64,000 nt of DNA from Pedobacter sp. R20-19 (GTDB lineage Bacteria > Bacteroidota > Bacteroidia > Sphingobacteriales > Sphingobacteriaceae). The stretch spans positions 1 to 64,000 of the forward strand of contig NZ_JCKI01000002.1 of the NCBI RefSeq assembly GCF_000708265.2, written 5' to 3'. Both the position numbers and the translations under genes were made by a program. Positions within the stretch are counted from its first letter, which is position 1, and every line of letters begins with the position of its first letter. The notes under the pieces are model-generated. The model was not told the DNA's origin and searched no databases. It worked only from the letters and a program-made list of their open reading frames with translations. Positions 1-9,043 of this stretch are shown here, piece by piece.

Positions 1-14
1 GGCGTTTAACCAGG

Positions 15-50
15 ACCCTTGCAGTAACAACTGCAGGGGTTTCTGCGTTT
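15..50 (+). terminator. Possible terminator of a gene left of the window
   Basis: Arms of 11 bp (15-25 and 30-40, one G-T pair) enclose a 4-nt loop (aaca). The T-rich tail after the hairpin is interrupted (ttctgcgttt), so termination is plausible but not strong. It would end a plus-strand gene lying before position 1. Confidence 0.4.
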
Positions 51-183
51 ATAATAAAAAAGCGTAAAGGCTAAAGCTGAAAGACCAAAGTGCCTGCATG
101 GCGTATAACCTTTTTAGGACTATATAGCGTAATGCCATTAACTCCCGTGGAGGGGTGGTTAACAGGCAGAGATACCAGTTTAT

Positions 184-240
184 CCGGTTATTAATGGACA
201 GGTTTCCATCGCCTGTAGATGCTTCGTGCCTCAGCATGAC
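184..240. repeat. Intergenic repeat, copy 1
   Basis: This segment runs from a cggttattaa-like start to cttcgtgcctcagcatga and matches 511-565 with scattered differences. The tail (cttcgtgcctcagcatga) is the most conserved part. The tail resembles the gtcatgctgaa motif of the repeats at 35861-36055 and is probably the same broad family. Confidence 0.6.
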
Positions 241-394
241 AGCAACCTGGTTAGGTTTATTATTCATCGAATACCCTTCGATCGTCTTCCTCAACTTGAT
301 TCAGGATCTGATGAAGATAGGTGCTCAACTAAATCCGATAACTATCGGATCAGCATGACGGTTTGGTTAGTGTACCTATAAGAAAGATCGTCTT

Positions 395-425
395 TGCTTC
401 AGCAGATTCTTAATCTGCTGAAGCA
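395..425. repeat. Perfect inverted repeat (14-bp arms, 3-nt loop)
   Basis: The arms 395-408 and 412-425 are exact reverse complements (tgcttcagcagatt and its complement) around a 3-nt loop. There is no T-run on either side, so it does not look like a standard intrinsic terminator. A similar but imperfect sequence lies near 36080-36110 inside another repeat cluster. Confidence 0.75.
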
Positions 426-510
426 ATCTCCATCGAAGCATCTATAAAGGAGATAGCTTTCCCGAAAAGGATCGAAGAATAGCTAAATCTAAATACTGGA
501 TATCAGCTAT

Positions 511-565
511 TCGGTTATTAACAGAAAGGTTTACATCGCATGGAGATTCTTCGTGCCTCAGCATG
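511..565. repeat. Intergenic repeat, copy 2
   Basis: Second copy of the 184-240 repeat. Both have ggttattaa near the start, then ggttt.catcgc, then gat.cttcgtgcctcagcatga. The copies are direct repeats about 327 bp apart, with the perfect hairpin at 395-425 between them. Confidence 0.6.
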
Positions 566-830
566 AAAGTGAGACTATGAAAGCAGGTTTTAATTACGTG
601 TATAAGCCAATTCTAATAAACCCGATGGGAGCGAAAATCATTTTGGTAAATCGTAATTCCCATTCCTTGATTCATCCAACCAAAAGATTGCAGTGTACAG
701 CAGGAAGAAATTAGTCAAATGATGTAGTTAAGTTTTTCTAAAAATTTACTTTCTGCCTGTTAAAAAATGTAAAATCTTTAAGTGTCCATTTAATAAATCC
801 GTATTATTGTACAATTACGTACTTCAACAC

Positions 831-2591
831 ATGACTAATCTTAGCCAAAGAAAATTACTTATTTTTATTGTTTTCATCCTTATTCAAGTTAGTGCTTTAG
901 CACAGCATAAAAACGTAAAGCTTCCTGCCAATTGGTTTAATCTGGATTTAGCTGAAAATGGTTATTTTGGAATTAGCACAGAGAAAGCTTATCGCGATCT
1001 CCTGAAAGATAAAAAGCCAAAAGAAAACATCATTGTTGCAGTAATTGATGGAGGAATAGATGTTAATCATCCTGATTTGAAGTCTGTTTTATGGGTTAAT
1101 CAAAAAGAAATTCCAGGAAATGGTATTGATGATGACGGGAATGGTTATATCGATGATATTAATGGCTGGAACTTTATTGGGTCTAAAAAAGGTAATTTGG
1201 AATTTGATAATCTGGAATTAGTTAGGCTCCTCAGAATCTATACACCGAAATATCAATCTACAACTAATCTGACTCCTTTAGATAGTAATCAAAAAGAAGA
1301 ATTCAGACTTTATAAAAAAATGGTGGGTGATTTTGGAAAAAAATATGAAGATGCTAGTAATACATTCTCTGTACTTGTTACCATTAATAAAGTTTTAGAT
1401 TCGGTTGCTGCCATAAATCATAAGCAAATTCCAAGTTATGAAGATGTAGAAAAATATAAGGCTGATGATGAAATAGAGGAACGGGTTAAAACCATTATTC
1501 GTAAGGGATCTAAAGAAGATGGTAGCTTCGAAAAATTCTATAAGAGCATAAAAGATGGTTATAAGCAGTATGATGCCATGCTAAAGTATAATTTAAATCC
1601 TAAATATGATAAAAGGACAGAATTGGTAGGAGATGATTATGCTAACAGTAGTGATAGAAACTATGGTATTGCGGATGTAAAGGGACCTGATGCGATGCAT
1701 GGAACGCATGTTGGAGGAATTATTGGTGCAGACCGAAATAATGGTTTAGGTATATTGGGTGTTGCGAATCATGTTCGTATTATGGCCATCAGGGTTGTAC
1801 CTACGGGCGATGAAAGGGATAAGGATGTTGCTAATGGAATCAGGTATGCTGTAGATAATGGTGCCAGGGTAATTAATATGAGCTTCGGAAAGGCTTATAA
1901 GTGGGACAAAAAAGTTGTTGATGAAGCGGTAAAATATGCTGAATCTAAAGGTGTATTGCTGGTTCATGCAGCTGGCAATGATAATCAGAATAATGATATT
2001 GAAGAAAATTACCCAAATAAGTACTACGATGGTGCTGAAGCTGAAGCATACAAATTGGCACATCGTAAACCTTTAAAACCAGATTTTATACCGCCAAAGT
2101 CTATGGGGCAAAATACGATGGGCATGAGGCCTCCAATGGGTATTGCTATTCCTAAACAGGTTCCGATTGATTCTGCGAAATTTAGGTTACCTAGTGCTAC
2201 TAATTGGATTGAGGTTGGCGCAAGTGCATATAAAGATGATGAAACCTTAAAGACTGATTTTTCAAATTATGGAAAATATAATGTTGATGTTTTTGCACCA
2301 GGGTTCTTAATCAATTCCACCATTCCGGATGGTAAATATGAAGATCTTGACGGTACAAGTATGGCTTCACCTGTGGTATCAGGTTTAGCTGCTTTAATTT
2401 TAAGTTATTATCCTCAATTAAAACCTGCTCAGGTAAGGGAAATCATTATGAAATCTGTTACAAAAGTAGACCACAAGATCAAATATAAAAATGAAAACGG
2501 TGAAAATACCAGGGTGCTATTTAATGAAATTTGTGTTAGTGGTGGCATAGTAAATGCTTACAATGCCTTAAAATTAGCGGAAACGTATTAA
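831..2591 (+). CDS. Secreted S8 (subtilisin-family) serine protease with long insertion
   Basis: A secreted peptidase of 586 aa. A hydrophobic signal peptide ends at about residue 25 (SALAQ). The catalytic triad is readable: Asp73 in VIDGGID, His290 in MHGTHVGG and Ser510 in GTSMASP. The oxyanion Asn region (HAAGNDNQNN) lies between His and Ser. Asp and His are about 217 residues apart, far more than in typical subtilisins. The insert is charged and lysine-rich and looks helical. The start is taken at the ATG at 831 because the longer frame begins with a TTG at 807 and places eight polar residues before the signal peptide. The gene ends 2 bp from the convergent operon on the other strand. The substrate is unknown. 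Confidence 0.93.
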   Translation: MTNLSQRKLLIFIVFILIQVSALAQHKNVKLPANWFNLDLAENGYFGISTEKAYRDLLKDKKPKENIIVAVIDGGIDVNHPDLKSVLWVNQKEIPGNGIDDDGNGYIDDINGWNFIGSKKGNLEFDNLELVRLLRIYTPKYQSTTNLTPLDSNQKEEFRLYKKMVGDFGKKYEDASNTFSVLVTINKVLDSVAAINHKQIPSYEDVEKYKADDEIEERVKTIIRKGSKEDGSFEKFYKSIKDGYKQYDAMLKYNLNPKYDKRTELVGDDYANSSDRNYGIADVKGPDAMHGTHVGGIIGADRNNGLGILGVANHVRIMAIRVVPTGDERDKDVANGIRYAVDNGARVINMSFGKAYKWDKKVVDEAVKYAESKGVLLVHAAGNDNQNNDIEENYPNKYYDGAEAEAYKLAHRKPLKPDFIPPKSMGQNTMGMRPPMGIAIPKQVPIDSAKFRLPSATNWIEVGASAYKDDETLKTDFSNYGKYNVDVFAPGFLINSTIPDGKYEDLDGTSMASPVVSGLAALILSYYPQLKPAQVREIIMKSVTKVDHKIKYKNENGENTRVLFNEICVSGGIVNAYNALKLAETY

Positions 2592-2593
2592 AA

Positions 2594-3379
2594 TCAGATA
2601 GTCTTAGTTTTCGTATTAATAAATTCCTGAAAAGTAGCGAATGGATATTTTTTTAATTTCATCCAGGTGATCAGGCCATTCATTCTTTTGATCATTTTCT
2701 CTCCTGTGTTTTTTCTAATATAAGCAGGAAAGCCAAATCTTTCCACATCAGTAAGATCAGTAAATTCCCATGGATGAAAATAAATATTTAAGTATCGATC
2801 TTTTTGATAAGTCCAGCCAGCCAAGAACTTGTAGACACCAAGAGGCAGATTATGAAAAGAAAGCCAGAATAAAGGGAATCTTACCAATGGACTAACAGAA
2901 GCTGGAATTTGAAGTACATTTTGGTTGGTAAAAAAGGTTCTGGAGATATTGAAATTATTATATCGGCCAGGGAGATATGTGGGGTTAATCGAAGTATTAT
3001 AGGTGTAACCAGCTTTTTCTATTTCTTTTTCATCAACGGGCATCATACGGGCCATGCGATAACCTGTAATTTCTTTCCCGGAAAGCTCCTGCAACTTAAG
3101 TTTAGATTGAAGTAGATGTTCTGGTTTAAAATCAGAGTGATAATAGCCATGTGAGGCCAGTTCATGTCCGCTTTTGGTTATGCGTTCAATTAAATCCGGT
3201 ATATTTTCTGCAAAAGTAACGGTACAGAAAAACGTTGCTTTAACCTGGTGTTTATCCAATAAATCCAGAATGGCTATTGTACCTGTTCTGGAAATAGAAA
3301 TCTGATCTGCAAATGAAATATCCTTACCATATTCAAAAGGCATATCAAACTCTTCAATATCAAAACTTAAAAGCACCAT
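2594..3379 (-). CDS. Polysaccharide deacetylase family protein (NodB fold)
   Basis: 261 aa. The NodB-type deacetylase signature is visible: an acidic N-terminal strand (LSFDIEEFD), an ATFF strand after a helix, and the metal-site segment HELASHGYYHSDF with spaced histidines. A late HPWEF motif (residue about 200) is also typical. The family removes acetyl groups from N-acetylglucosamine or similar sugars using a divalent metal. No signal peptide is seen, so it probably acts at the cytoplasmic side on a lipid-linked sugar. It is the last gene of a three-gene minus-strand operon, and its start codon overlaps the upstream glycosyltransferase stop by one base (TAATG). The exact substrate cannot be told from sequence. 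Confidence 0.85.
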   Translation of the reverse strand: MVLLSFDIEEFDMPFEYGKDISFADQISISRTGTIAILDLLDKHQVKATFFCTVTFAENIPDLIERITKSGHELASHGYYHSDFKPEHLLQSKLKLQELSGKEITGYRMARMMPVDEKEIEKAGYTYNTSINPTYLPGRYNNFNISRTFFTNQNVLQIPASVSPLVRFPLFWLSFHNLPLGVYKFLAGWTYQKDRYLNIYFHPWEFTDLTDVERFGFPAYIRKNTGEKMIKRMNGLITWMKLKKYPFATFQEFINTKTKTI

Positions 3380-4311
3380 TATTTCTGAGGGATATTGGTT
3401 GAACGGATAATATAATTTGGACGATTTTTGGTTTGCATAAACATTTTACCTACATAGATACCAATGATCCCTAAAATAATTAATTGCAAACCACCGAAGA
3501 ATACAATGGTCATAATCATGGATGCCCAACCGGAAACTTCAACATGATTAACGAATGCATAAATCACATATGGAATATATAAAACAGAAGCTAATGATAA
3601 GATAAACCCCAAATAAACAGCTGAATATAATGGTTTTATACTGAAGGAGGTAACGCCATGTAGCGCCAGTCTCATCATTTTCTTTAAAGTGTATTTACTT
3701 GATCCGGAAAAGCGTGCTGCCGGGTGATACTTAATGGCATGTTGCTTAAAACCTAACCATTTTACCAAGCCACGAAGAAAAGGCTCATTTTCCTGAAAAT
3801 TCCTAAATACATTTACTACCTTTTGATCCAGTAAACGAAAATCTGCCGCTCCTGGTTCAAGGTCAATGTCTGATAACCAATTTAGTATTTTATAAAAGAG
3901 ATTAGATGAACTTCGCTTTCCTTTAGAAAGATTTTTATCTTCCGCTCTGATGGTGTAAACCACTTCATAACCAGCTTCCCACTTTTTAAGCATTTCAGGA
4001 ATTATCTCTGTTGGATGCTGCATATCACAATCCATTGAAATGACACAGTCGCCAAAAGCATGATCCATACCTGCTTTCACTGCAAGTTGATGCCCAAAAT
4101 TTCTGCTAAACTCCAGAAAGAAAATGTTTTCTGCTGTGGAGGAGTATTCCTTGATTTTTTCAAGGGTATGATCTGCACTTCCATCGTCTACCAGGATAAT
4201 TTCATAATTGTAATTGATTGTAGAAAAAACGTTTTTTATACTTTCAGAGATTACGAAAATATTATCAGCTTCATTATAAGCTGGTATGACTATAGAAACT
4301 AATTTCTTCAT
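3379..4311 (-). CDS. Glycosyltransferase family 2, GtrB/DPM1-like, membrane anchored
   Basis: 310 aa. The N-terminal GT-A domain (residues 1 to about 220) begins VSIVIPAYNEADNI and carries the nucleotide-binding VDDGSADHT and DxD-like MDCDMQHP motifs. Two long hydrophobic segments follow (about 228-252 and 262-290), the layout of GtrB/ArnC/dolichyl-phosphate-mannose-synthase-like enzymes that load a sugar onto undecaprenyl phosphate. The neighbours support a lipid-linked sugar role: a GT87-like integral membrane transferase overlaps at its 5' end by 4 bp (ATGA) and a deacetylase follows. The donor sugar is not readable. Confidence 0.88.
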   Translation of the reverse strand: MKKLVSIVIPAYNEADNIFVISESIKNVFSTINYNYEIILVDDGSADHTLEKIKEYSSTAENIFFLEFSRNFGHQLAVKAGMDHAFGDCVISMDCDMQHPTEIIPEMLKKWEAGYEVVYTIRAEDKNLSKGKRSSSNLFYKILNWLSDIDLEPGAADFRLLDQKVVNVFRNFQENEPFLRGLVKWLGFKQHAIKYHPAARFSGSSKYTLKKMMRLALHGVTSFSIKPLYSAVYLGFILSLASVLYIPYVIYAFVNHVEVSGWASMIMTIVFFGGLQLIILGIIGIYVGKMFMQTKNRPNYIIRSTNIPQK

Positions 4312-5492
4312 TTATCAGCAATCAAATATGATTCAAAATCTTCTTTCATCATTTGATAAATAATCGTAAACCAAATAATCATGCAAGGTAGGGCTTTGAG
4401 AGAATATAGACGAATAAATTCTTTTACAGCTCTTGGAAACAGATCTGTTGGCGATAAGCTGGTTAAGCAAAATGCAAATACAAACAGGGCTATTGCCCAT
4501 TTACCTTTTGGAGATTGTTGAACGATAAACCAAATAGCCACACCTGCAAAGGCGATAATATAAGTCGGCGATTCAGACCCACTACTAAAGATCACTGTAA
4601 ATATTAATGTTGATGCTAAAAGCATTAAGCGAAAGGCAAGATGTTTATATTGACTGATTCTTAAATAGGGCAAAGCGAAAAGGATTAACCCGCCAAGTAA
4701 AAAAGGCATATTTGGAATATTGACGTTTCCACTTATTCTTCTTGCCATGCCCATTACCGAAATATCCTGAAAAGATGTAAGTGAAGCATTTGAGGCATTT
4801 TTATGAACTAGGGAATGAAACCAATCTATATAAGATTGCATCACGAAATCAGGTGAGGAAATGGCCATTGGCAACAGGAAGAGTAAAGACATGGCTAGCA
4901 CTCCTGCCAAAATGAACTTTACTTTATGCTGAGTAAAGAAGAAAAATGCCAAACCCACAATGCCATATAGTTTCACAAATGTACCTAAGGCGATAAAAAT
5001 GGCAGATTTAATTTCTTGTTTTTTTATTAAGTAAGAAAAGCTTAGTAAGATAAATCCGGTTAAGGCGATGTTGAACTGAAAACTAAATAAGGCTGTAAGT
5101 GTTTCATGTGCACAAATCCAGGCGATAACCGTTCTTTTATTTAGCGAAAGCGGCAGGCTGTAAATGCCCCAAAGTAATACCAAAACGTTTGCAATGTTCC
5201 ATAAAATCATACCTAAGCCATTGGGTAACCAGGCAAAAGGAGCAATGAGTAACGAAAAGATGATTCCATAATGATTGCTATCTCCATACTCTGCATAATT
5301 GTTATACAAATTTTGCAAATCAATTGTATGCAGATAAACGTATTTAAAAATTAAATAATTATTAAATGAATGGTGAAGGTATTGTTTAATACCCGCAATA
5401 ATAGCCAATGTTACATATATGCCAATAACACATTGTTTTTTTTGTAAAATGGCAAAAATTTTGGGAAAGATTGAGTTATTTACTATGCTCAT
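4308..5492 (-). CDS. Polytopic membrane glycosyltransferase, GT87/DUF2029-like
   Basis: 394 aa with about ten hydrophobic segments through the whole chain. This layout, with a short acidic stretch in the first outside loop (NNYAEYGDSNHYG), matches polyprenyl-phosphate-sugar-dependent GT-C mannosyltransferases of the GT87 group. Such enzymes take the sugar from a lipid carrier outside the membrane, which fits the GtrB-like synthase directly downstream. It is the first gene of the operon, and no -33/-7 promoter is clear in the AT-rich 5' region. The assignment rests on topology and context and is less certain than the next two genes. Confidence 0.7.
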   Translation of the reverse strand: MSIVNNSIFPKIFAILQKKQCVIGIYVTLAIIAGIKQYLHHSFNNYLIFKYVYLHTIDLQNLYNNYAEYGDSNHYGIIFSLLIAPFAWLPNGLGMILWNIANVLVLLWGIYSLPLSLNKRTVIAWICAHETLTALFSFQFNIALTGFILLSFSYLIKKQEIKSAIFIALGTFVKLYGIVGLAFFFFTQHKVKFILAGVLAMSLLFLLPMAISSPDFVMQSYIDWFHSLVHKNASNASLTSFQDISVMGMARRISGNVNIPNMPFLLGGLILFALPYLRISQYKHLAFRLMLLASTLIFTVIFSSGSESPTYIIAFAGVAIWFIVQQSPKGKWAIALFVFAFCLTSLSPTDLFPRAVKEFIRLYSLKALPCMIIWFTIIYQMMKEDFESYLIADK

Positions 5493-5789
5493 ATGATTAG
5501 TTGCGCAAATATAATCAATTTAATGATCCGTTATGGGGGCTATGATTTCAATCTGCAATCAGTGAAAAGATTTTTCAGACTTTATCCTATTGGAAATAAT
5601 AATAATTCCTTATATTGGTGAATAGAATTATATAAAATGTAAGTAAATAGCTATAATTTTTTCAAATATTTAATGGCTAGCAGTAGTAATGAATTTTAGA
5701 GATAATATGTTGAATTAAGTAATCAATTCCATATTGTTTTTTAATCATATAAATCAGAAATACCATTCATTAACATTAAAACGGCAAGT
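5493..5789. other. AT-rich divergent intergenic region
   Basis: This must hold the promoter of the minus-strand glycan operon and any promoter of the small frame at 5790. I see no clear TTG-N(19-21)-TAnnTTTG pair, no strong hairpin and no repeat copy. Confidence 0.5.
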
Positions 5790-5984
5790 ATGGCAACTTT
5801 TGTAATTTCTTATTTTGGTCTTTTTGAAGATGAAAAATATATTCACGCCGATGGTAGGTATGCTATGAAAACTGTTCAGAATGAAGTTCTTCTTGAGCAT
5901 AGGCAGGACATAGTGAAGGATGAAATGGAAGTTTATAGATCGACATCGTTTTTAAAATCGTTCATTCAGAAAATTTTTAAATAA
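5790..5984 (+). CDS. Possible small protein of unknown function
   Basis: A 64-aa frame beginning MATFVISYFGLF and ending with a lysine-rich tail (FIQKIFK). Composition is balanced and not obviously random, and the frame stands alone in a region with no competing gene. No domain or signal is recognised. No ribosome binding site is evident, but that is usual in this phylum. It could be a real small gene or a chance frame. Confidence 0.35.
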   Translation: MATFVISYFGLFEDEKYIHADGRYAMKTVQNEVLLEHRQDIVKDEMEVYRSTSFLKSFIQKIFK

Positions 5985-6185
5985 AGTTACTGTAGGAAAT
6001 AGATCAACTTAATACCCTAAATTCTACCGTTTCTGACTGAAATTATCAATTTCTAAAATTATTATTCACCATAATTAAGCTAATACTTTACCAATCTTGC
6101 CCAAATTGTTGGATTGGTTTTCCTTTATTTCTTTAAAGACTATTTTTGATTGACTATACTAATCATAGTTTTTAATGTTAACATC

Positions 6186-8951
6186 ATGAATACAACACCC
6201 CAAGTATCCATAAGGAATAAAGGACTATTGCTACCTGCGATTATTTTAATCATCACCTACTTTTTTTCCTTTGGTGCTGTAAATGCACAATCACCTTGGA
6301 TCAGTTTAGGTAAAAAACCTTCAACATTAGGTTTGGAGAAAGGTTATATCTCCTTAGATGCTGGTGCGTTTAATTTAAAACTGGTTAAATCAGCTCAAAC
6401 TGTAGCAGGATTACAACCAAAAAATGTTAAAGATTTTGATTTTGTACCCAGTGATAGTTTGAAAGTTAGAAGTTCAGATGGACTTTATCATCTGGGTGAT
6501 CTTAACCTGAAAATTAAGACGGAAAATAATAAGGCTTGGACAAGCTACAGTACTGCTGCTAAAAGGATGCCCGTAAAAGCATTAGCTGTGATTGGTAAGG
6601 TGCTGGCTTCAGCAGATCTTGCAGCTACTTTGCCTGCAGATATTCCCTTACAAATCATTCGAAGCTGGGAAATGAGTGATGGAAAGCTGGTCTTGAAATT
6701 TTCATTGAGAAACAAAACAGCTCAAAATATAGAAATTGGTGCTTTGGGAATACCCATGATTTTTGATAATATTCTTGAAGGTAGAACACTGGAGCAAACT
6801 CATGCTAAAAATGTTTTTTATGATCCCTATATTGGAAAAGATGCAGGTTATTTACAGGTAACCAGATTAAGTGGTCATGCGCCTTCATTATTAGTAGTGC
6901 CTTTTGGAAAAACGCCATTTGAAGCTTATAATCCTTTAAATGATGACCGGACACCAAGAGGAATTGCCTTTGAGGGCTTTTATGAGTGGATGATTTATAG
7001 CAAAGCTTATGCAGAGAATGAATGGAAAAATGCTGATCAGTGGAATGTGCCTACATCAACCACCTTAAAGCCCAATGAAACCAGAACGTATGGTCTTCAA
7101 TTTATTCTGTCTGGTACGGCAAGAAATATGGAGCAAAAACTGATTGAAAATAAGCGACCAGTAGCTGTTTCCGTTCCGGGTTATGTGCTGCCACGAGATG
7201 TAGATGCTAAATTGTTCATTAAATACGGCAGTAAAATTAAATCAATCACGGCTTTCCCCGAAAAATCAATGGTGATTAAAGCGATTGGCACGACCAAAAA
7301 TGGCTGGAAAAGTTATACTGTTAATGGCATTACCTGGGGTAGAGCCAGATTAACCATTTTATATGAAGATGGTATGGAGCAAACAGTGAATTATAAAATT
7401 ATTGAGCCTGAAACCACTGTTATTGCCAGTTATGGAAATTTCTTAACCACAAAACAATGGTTTGATCAACCTAATGATCCCTTTAAACGTTCGCCATCGG
7501 TAATTACCTATGATAATGAAGAACAGAAACAAGTGGTGCAGGATAATCGTGCATGGATTGCCGGCCTAAGTGATGAAGGGGGAGCTGGCTCCTGGCTAGG
7601 GGCTATCATGAAGCAACTCGTTCATCCTGAAAAAGCTGAAATTGATAAGCTACAAAAATTTGTAGATACCGTGATGTTTGGAAATATTCAGCTCAAAAAC
7701 GGTCCACAAAAATATGGAGTAAAAAAGAGTTTATTTTTTTATGAGCCAGATTCAATGCCTAAAAATACTTATTCCAGCGCCATTAATTTTAAAACCTGGT
7801 CTGCCTGGCCTAAAAAAGAGGCTGATAATCTGGGCCGTTCATATAATTATCCGCACGTTGCAGCTGCACACTGGATGATGTATCGCCTGGCTCGAAATTA
7901 CAAAGGCCTGGTGAACCAATCCGCCTGGAAACAACACCTTATAGATGCTGCTGAAACGGGAATGGCCATGGTAAATATTGCACCATATTATGCGCAATTC
8001 GGACAAATGGAAGGGACTGTTTTTTATCTTATTCTTACTGATCTCAAAAATGAAGGTTTGAGTGAAGAGGCGGCTAAGTTGGAACTGGAAATGAAAAAAC
8101 GTGCTGATCATTGGAAATCACTCGAATATCCTTTTGGTAGCGAAATGCCATGGGATTCTACCGGGCAGGAAGAAGTTTATGTATGGTCGAATTATTTTGG
8201 CTACAATGATAAGGCAAAAGTAACACTTGATGCTATTTTAGCATATATGCCAGTGATCCCACATTGGGCATACAATGGAAATGCCCGCCGTTACTGGGAT
8301 TTTTTATATGGTGGTAAACTTCAGCGCGTTGAAAGGATGATTCACCACTATGGTTCCGCATTAAATGCCATTCCGGTATTAATGGATTATCGTAAAAATC
8401 CTGCTGATTTTTATCTGTTACGTGCTGGTTATGGTGGCTTAATGGGCTCCATTTCCAATATCACTAAAGATGGATTTGCACCTGCAGCGTTCCATGCTTA
8501 TCCATCTACTTTAAAGAATGATGGCATTACAGGAGATTATGGCTCTGGCTTTTTTGGTTATGCAGTAAACACGTCATCGTATGTGCTGTTGCATCCAGAA
8601 TTTGGCTGGCTGGCTTTCGGGGGGAACCTAAAGAAAACAAAAAATATTATTAATGTCAAGCTTACTACTGCCGCAAAATCATCAGTTTACTTAGCTCCAA
8701 TTGGATTATGGATTTCACTTGATGCCGGTAGAATAGCATCCATAAAATATAACCCCATCACTGGCGAAGTAAAACTGAACTTAGAAAAGGCAGATGCATA
8801 TACACCAACGGCCATCATCCGAATTGCTCAACCTGCTAAAATATCGGGTGTAGGCACTTATGAGATAAAGTCTGTAAACACGAAGGAACGTGGTGCAAGT
8901 TTAATTAATCTTTCTCAAACTGGAACGACAGAGGTGCTGATTCAAAAATAA
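6186..8951 (+). CDS. Large secreted protein, DUF5695-like
   Basis: 921 aa with a signal peptide ending around residue 35 (FGAVNAQS). I recognise the overall pattern as the DUF5695 type from Bacteroidota, though that name is from memory and tentative. The N-terminal half is beta-rich, and the part from about 450 to 750 has repeated aromatic and helical segments (HWMMYRLAR, HWKSLEYPFGSEMPWDSTG, NARRYWDFLYGGK) resembling an alpha/alpha-toroid sugar enzyme. It is convergent with a GH127/146 enzyme, which suggests glycan work outside the cytoplasm, but no catalytic pair can be named. The start is the ATG at 6186, just before the signal peptide, rather than the upstream TTG at 6150. A strong terminator follows. 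Confidence 0.75.
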   Translation: MNTTPQVSIRNKGLLLPAIILIITYFFSFGAVNAQSPWISLGKKPSTLGLEKGYISLDAGAFNLKLVKSAQTVAGLQPKNVKDFDFVPSDSLKVRSSDGLYHLGDLNLKIKTENNKAWTSYSTAAKRMPVKALAVIGKVLASADLAATLPADIPLQIIRSWEMSDGKLVLKFSLRNKTAQNIEIGALGIPMIFDNILEGRTLEQTHAKNVFYDPYIGKDAGYLQVTRLSGHAPSLLVVPFGKTPFEAYNPLNDDRTPRGIAFEGFYEWMIYSKAYAENEWKNADQWNVPTSTTLKPNETRTYGLQFILSGTARNMEQKLIENKRPVAVSVPGYVLPRDVDAKLFIKYGSKIKSITAFPEKSMVIKAIGTTKNGWKSYTVNGITWGRARLTILYEDGMEQTVNYKIIEPETTVIASYGNFLTTKQWFDQPNDPFKRSPSVITYDNEEQKQVVQDNRAWIAGLSDEGGAGSWLGAIMKQLVHPEKAEIDKLQKFVDTVMFGNIQLKNGPQKYGVKKSLFFYEPDSMPKNTYSSAINFKTWSAWPKKEADNLGRSYNYPHVAAAHWMMYRLARNYKGLVNQSAWKQHLIDAAETGMAMVNIAPYYAQFGQMEGTVFYLILTDLKNEGLSEEAAKLELEMKKRADHWKSLEYPFGSEMPWDSTGQEEVYVWSNYFGYNDKAKVTLDAILAYMPVIPHWAYNGNARRYWDFLYGGKLQRVERMIHHYGSALNAIPVLMDYRKNPADFYLLRAGYGGLMGSISNITKDGFAPAAFHAYPSTLKNDGITGDYGSGFFGYAVNTSSYVLLHPEFGWLAFGGNLKKTKNIINVKLTTAAKSSVYLAPIGLWISLDAGRIASIKYNPITGEVKLNLEKADAYTPTAIIRIAQPAKISGVGTYEIKSVNTKERGASLINLSQTGTTEVLIQK

Positions 8952-8970
8952 CCTTAACCTATATCTATTT

Positions 8971-9004
8971 GAAAGCCCTGTTAGGACAGGGCTTTCGTTT
9001 TTTT
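8971..9004 (+). terminator. Intrinsic terminator after the DUF5695-like gene
   Basis: Perfect 10-bp arms (gaaagccctg at 8971-8980 and its complement at 8987-8996) with a 6-nt loop, followed by one g and a run of T. It lies between convergent genes and ends the plus-strand transcript. Confidence 0.9.
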
Positions 9005-9043
9005 ATAAAAAGTAGATAGCAGAAGTGCAATCAGTTATTGCTA

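Larger units (their letters stand above)
1..830. other. Long intergenic region with repeat fragments
   Basis: No open frame here looks like a protein gene. The frames at 49-294 (minus) and 155-358 (plus) overlap each other on opposite strands, run through repeat sequence and have no recognisable domain. The stretch holds a hairpin near the left edge, two copies of a roughly 56-bp repeat (184-240 and 511-565), a perfect 14-bp-arm hairpin (395-425) and an 8-bp-arm hairpin around 333-352. The last 100 bases are AT-rich and probably contain the promoter of the downstream protease, but no clear -33/-7 pair is visible. Confidence 0.7.

Noticed and set aside
807..830. TTG start at 807 for the subtilisin
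   Set aside because: The ATG at 831 puts the signal peptide at the N-terminus, while the longer form adds eight unsupported residues.
1746..2063. Minus-strand frame of 105 aa in the subtilisin
   Set aside because: It is antisense to the catalytic domain of the protease and has hydrophobic residues typical of a reverse shadow of this codon usage.
6141..6148. TAnnTTTG-like -7 boxes at 6141-6148, 26604-26611 and 46748-46755
   Set aside because: Each matches the -7 consensus, but none has a TTG at the expected 19-21-nt spacing, so they were not listed as promoters.
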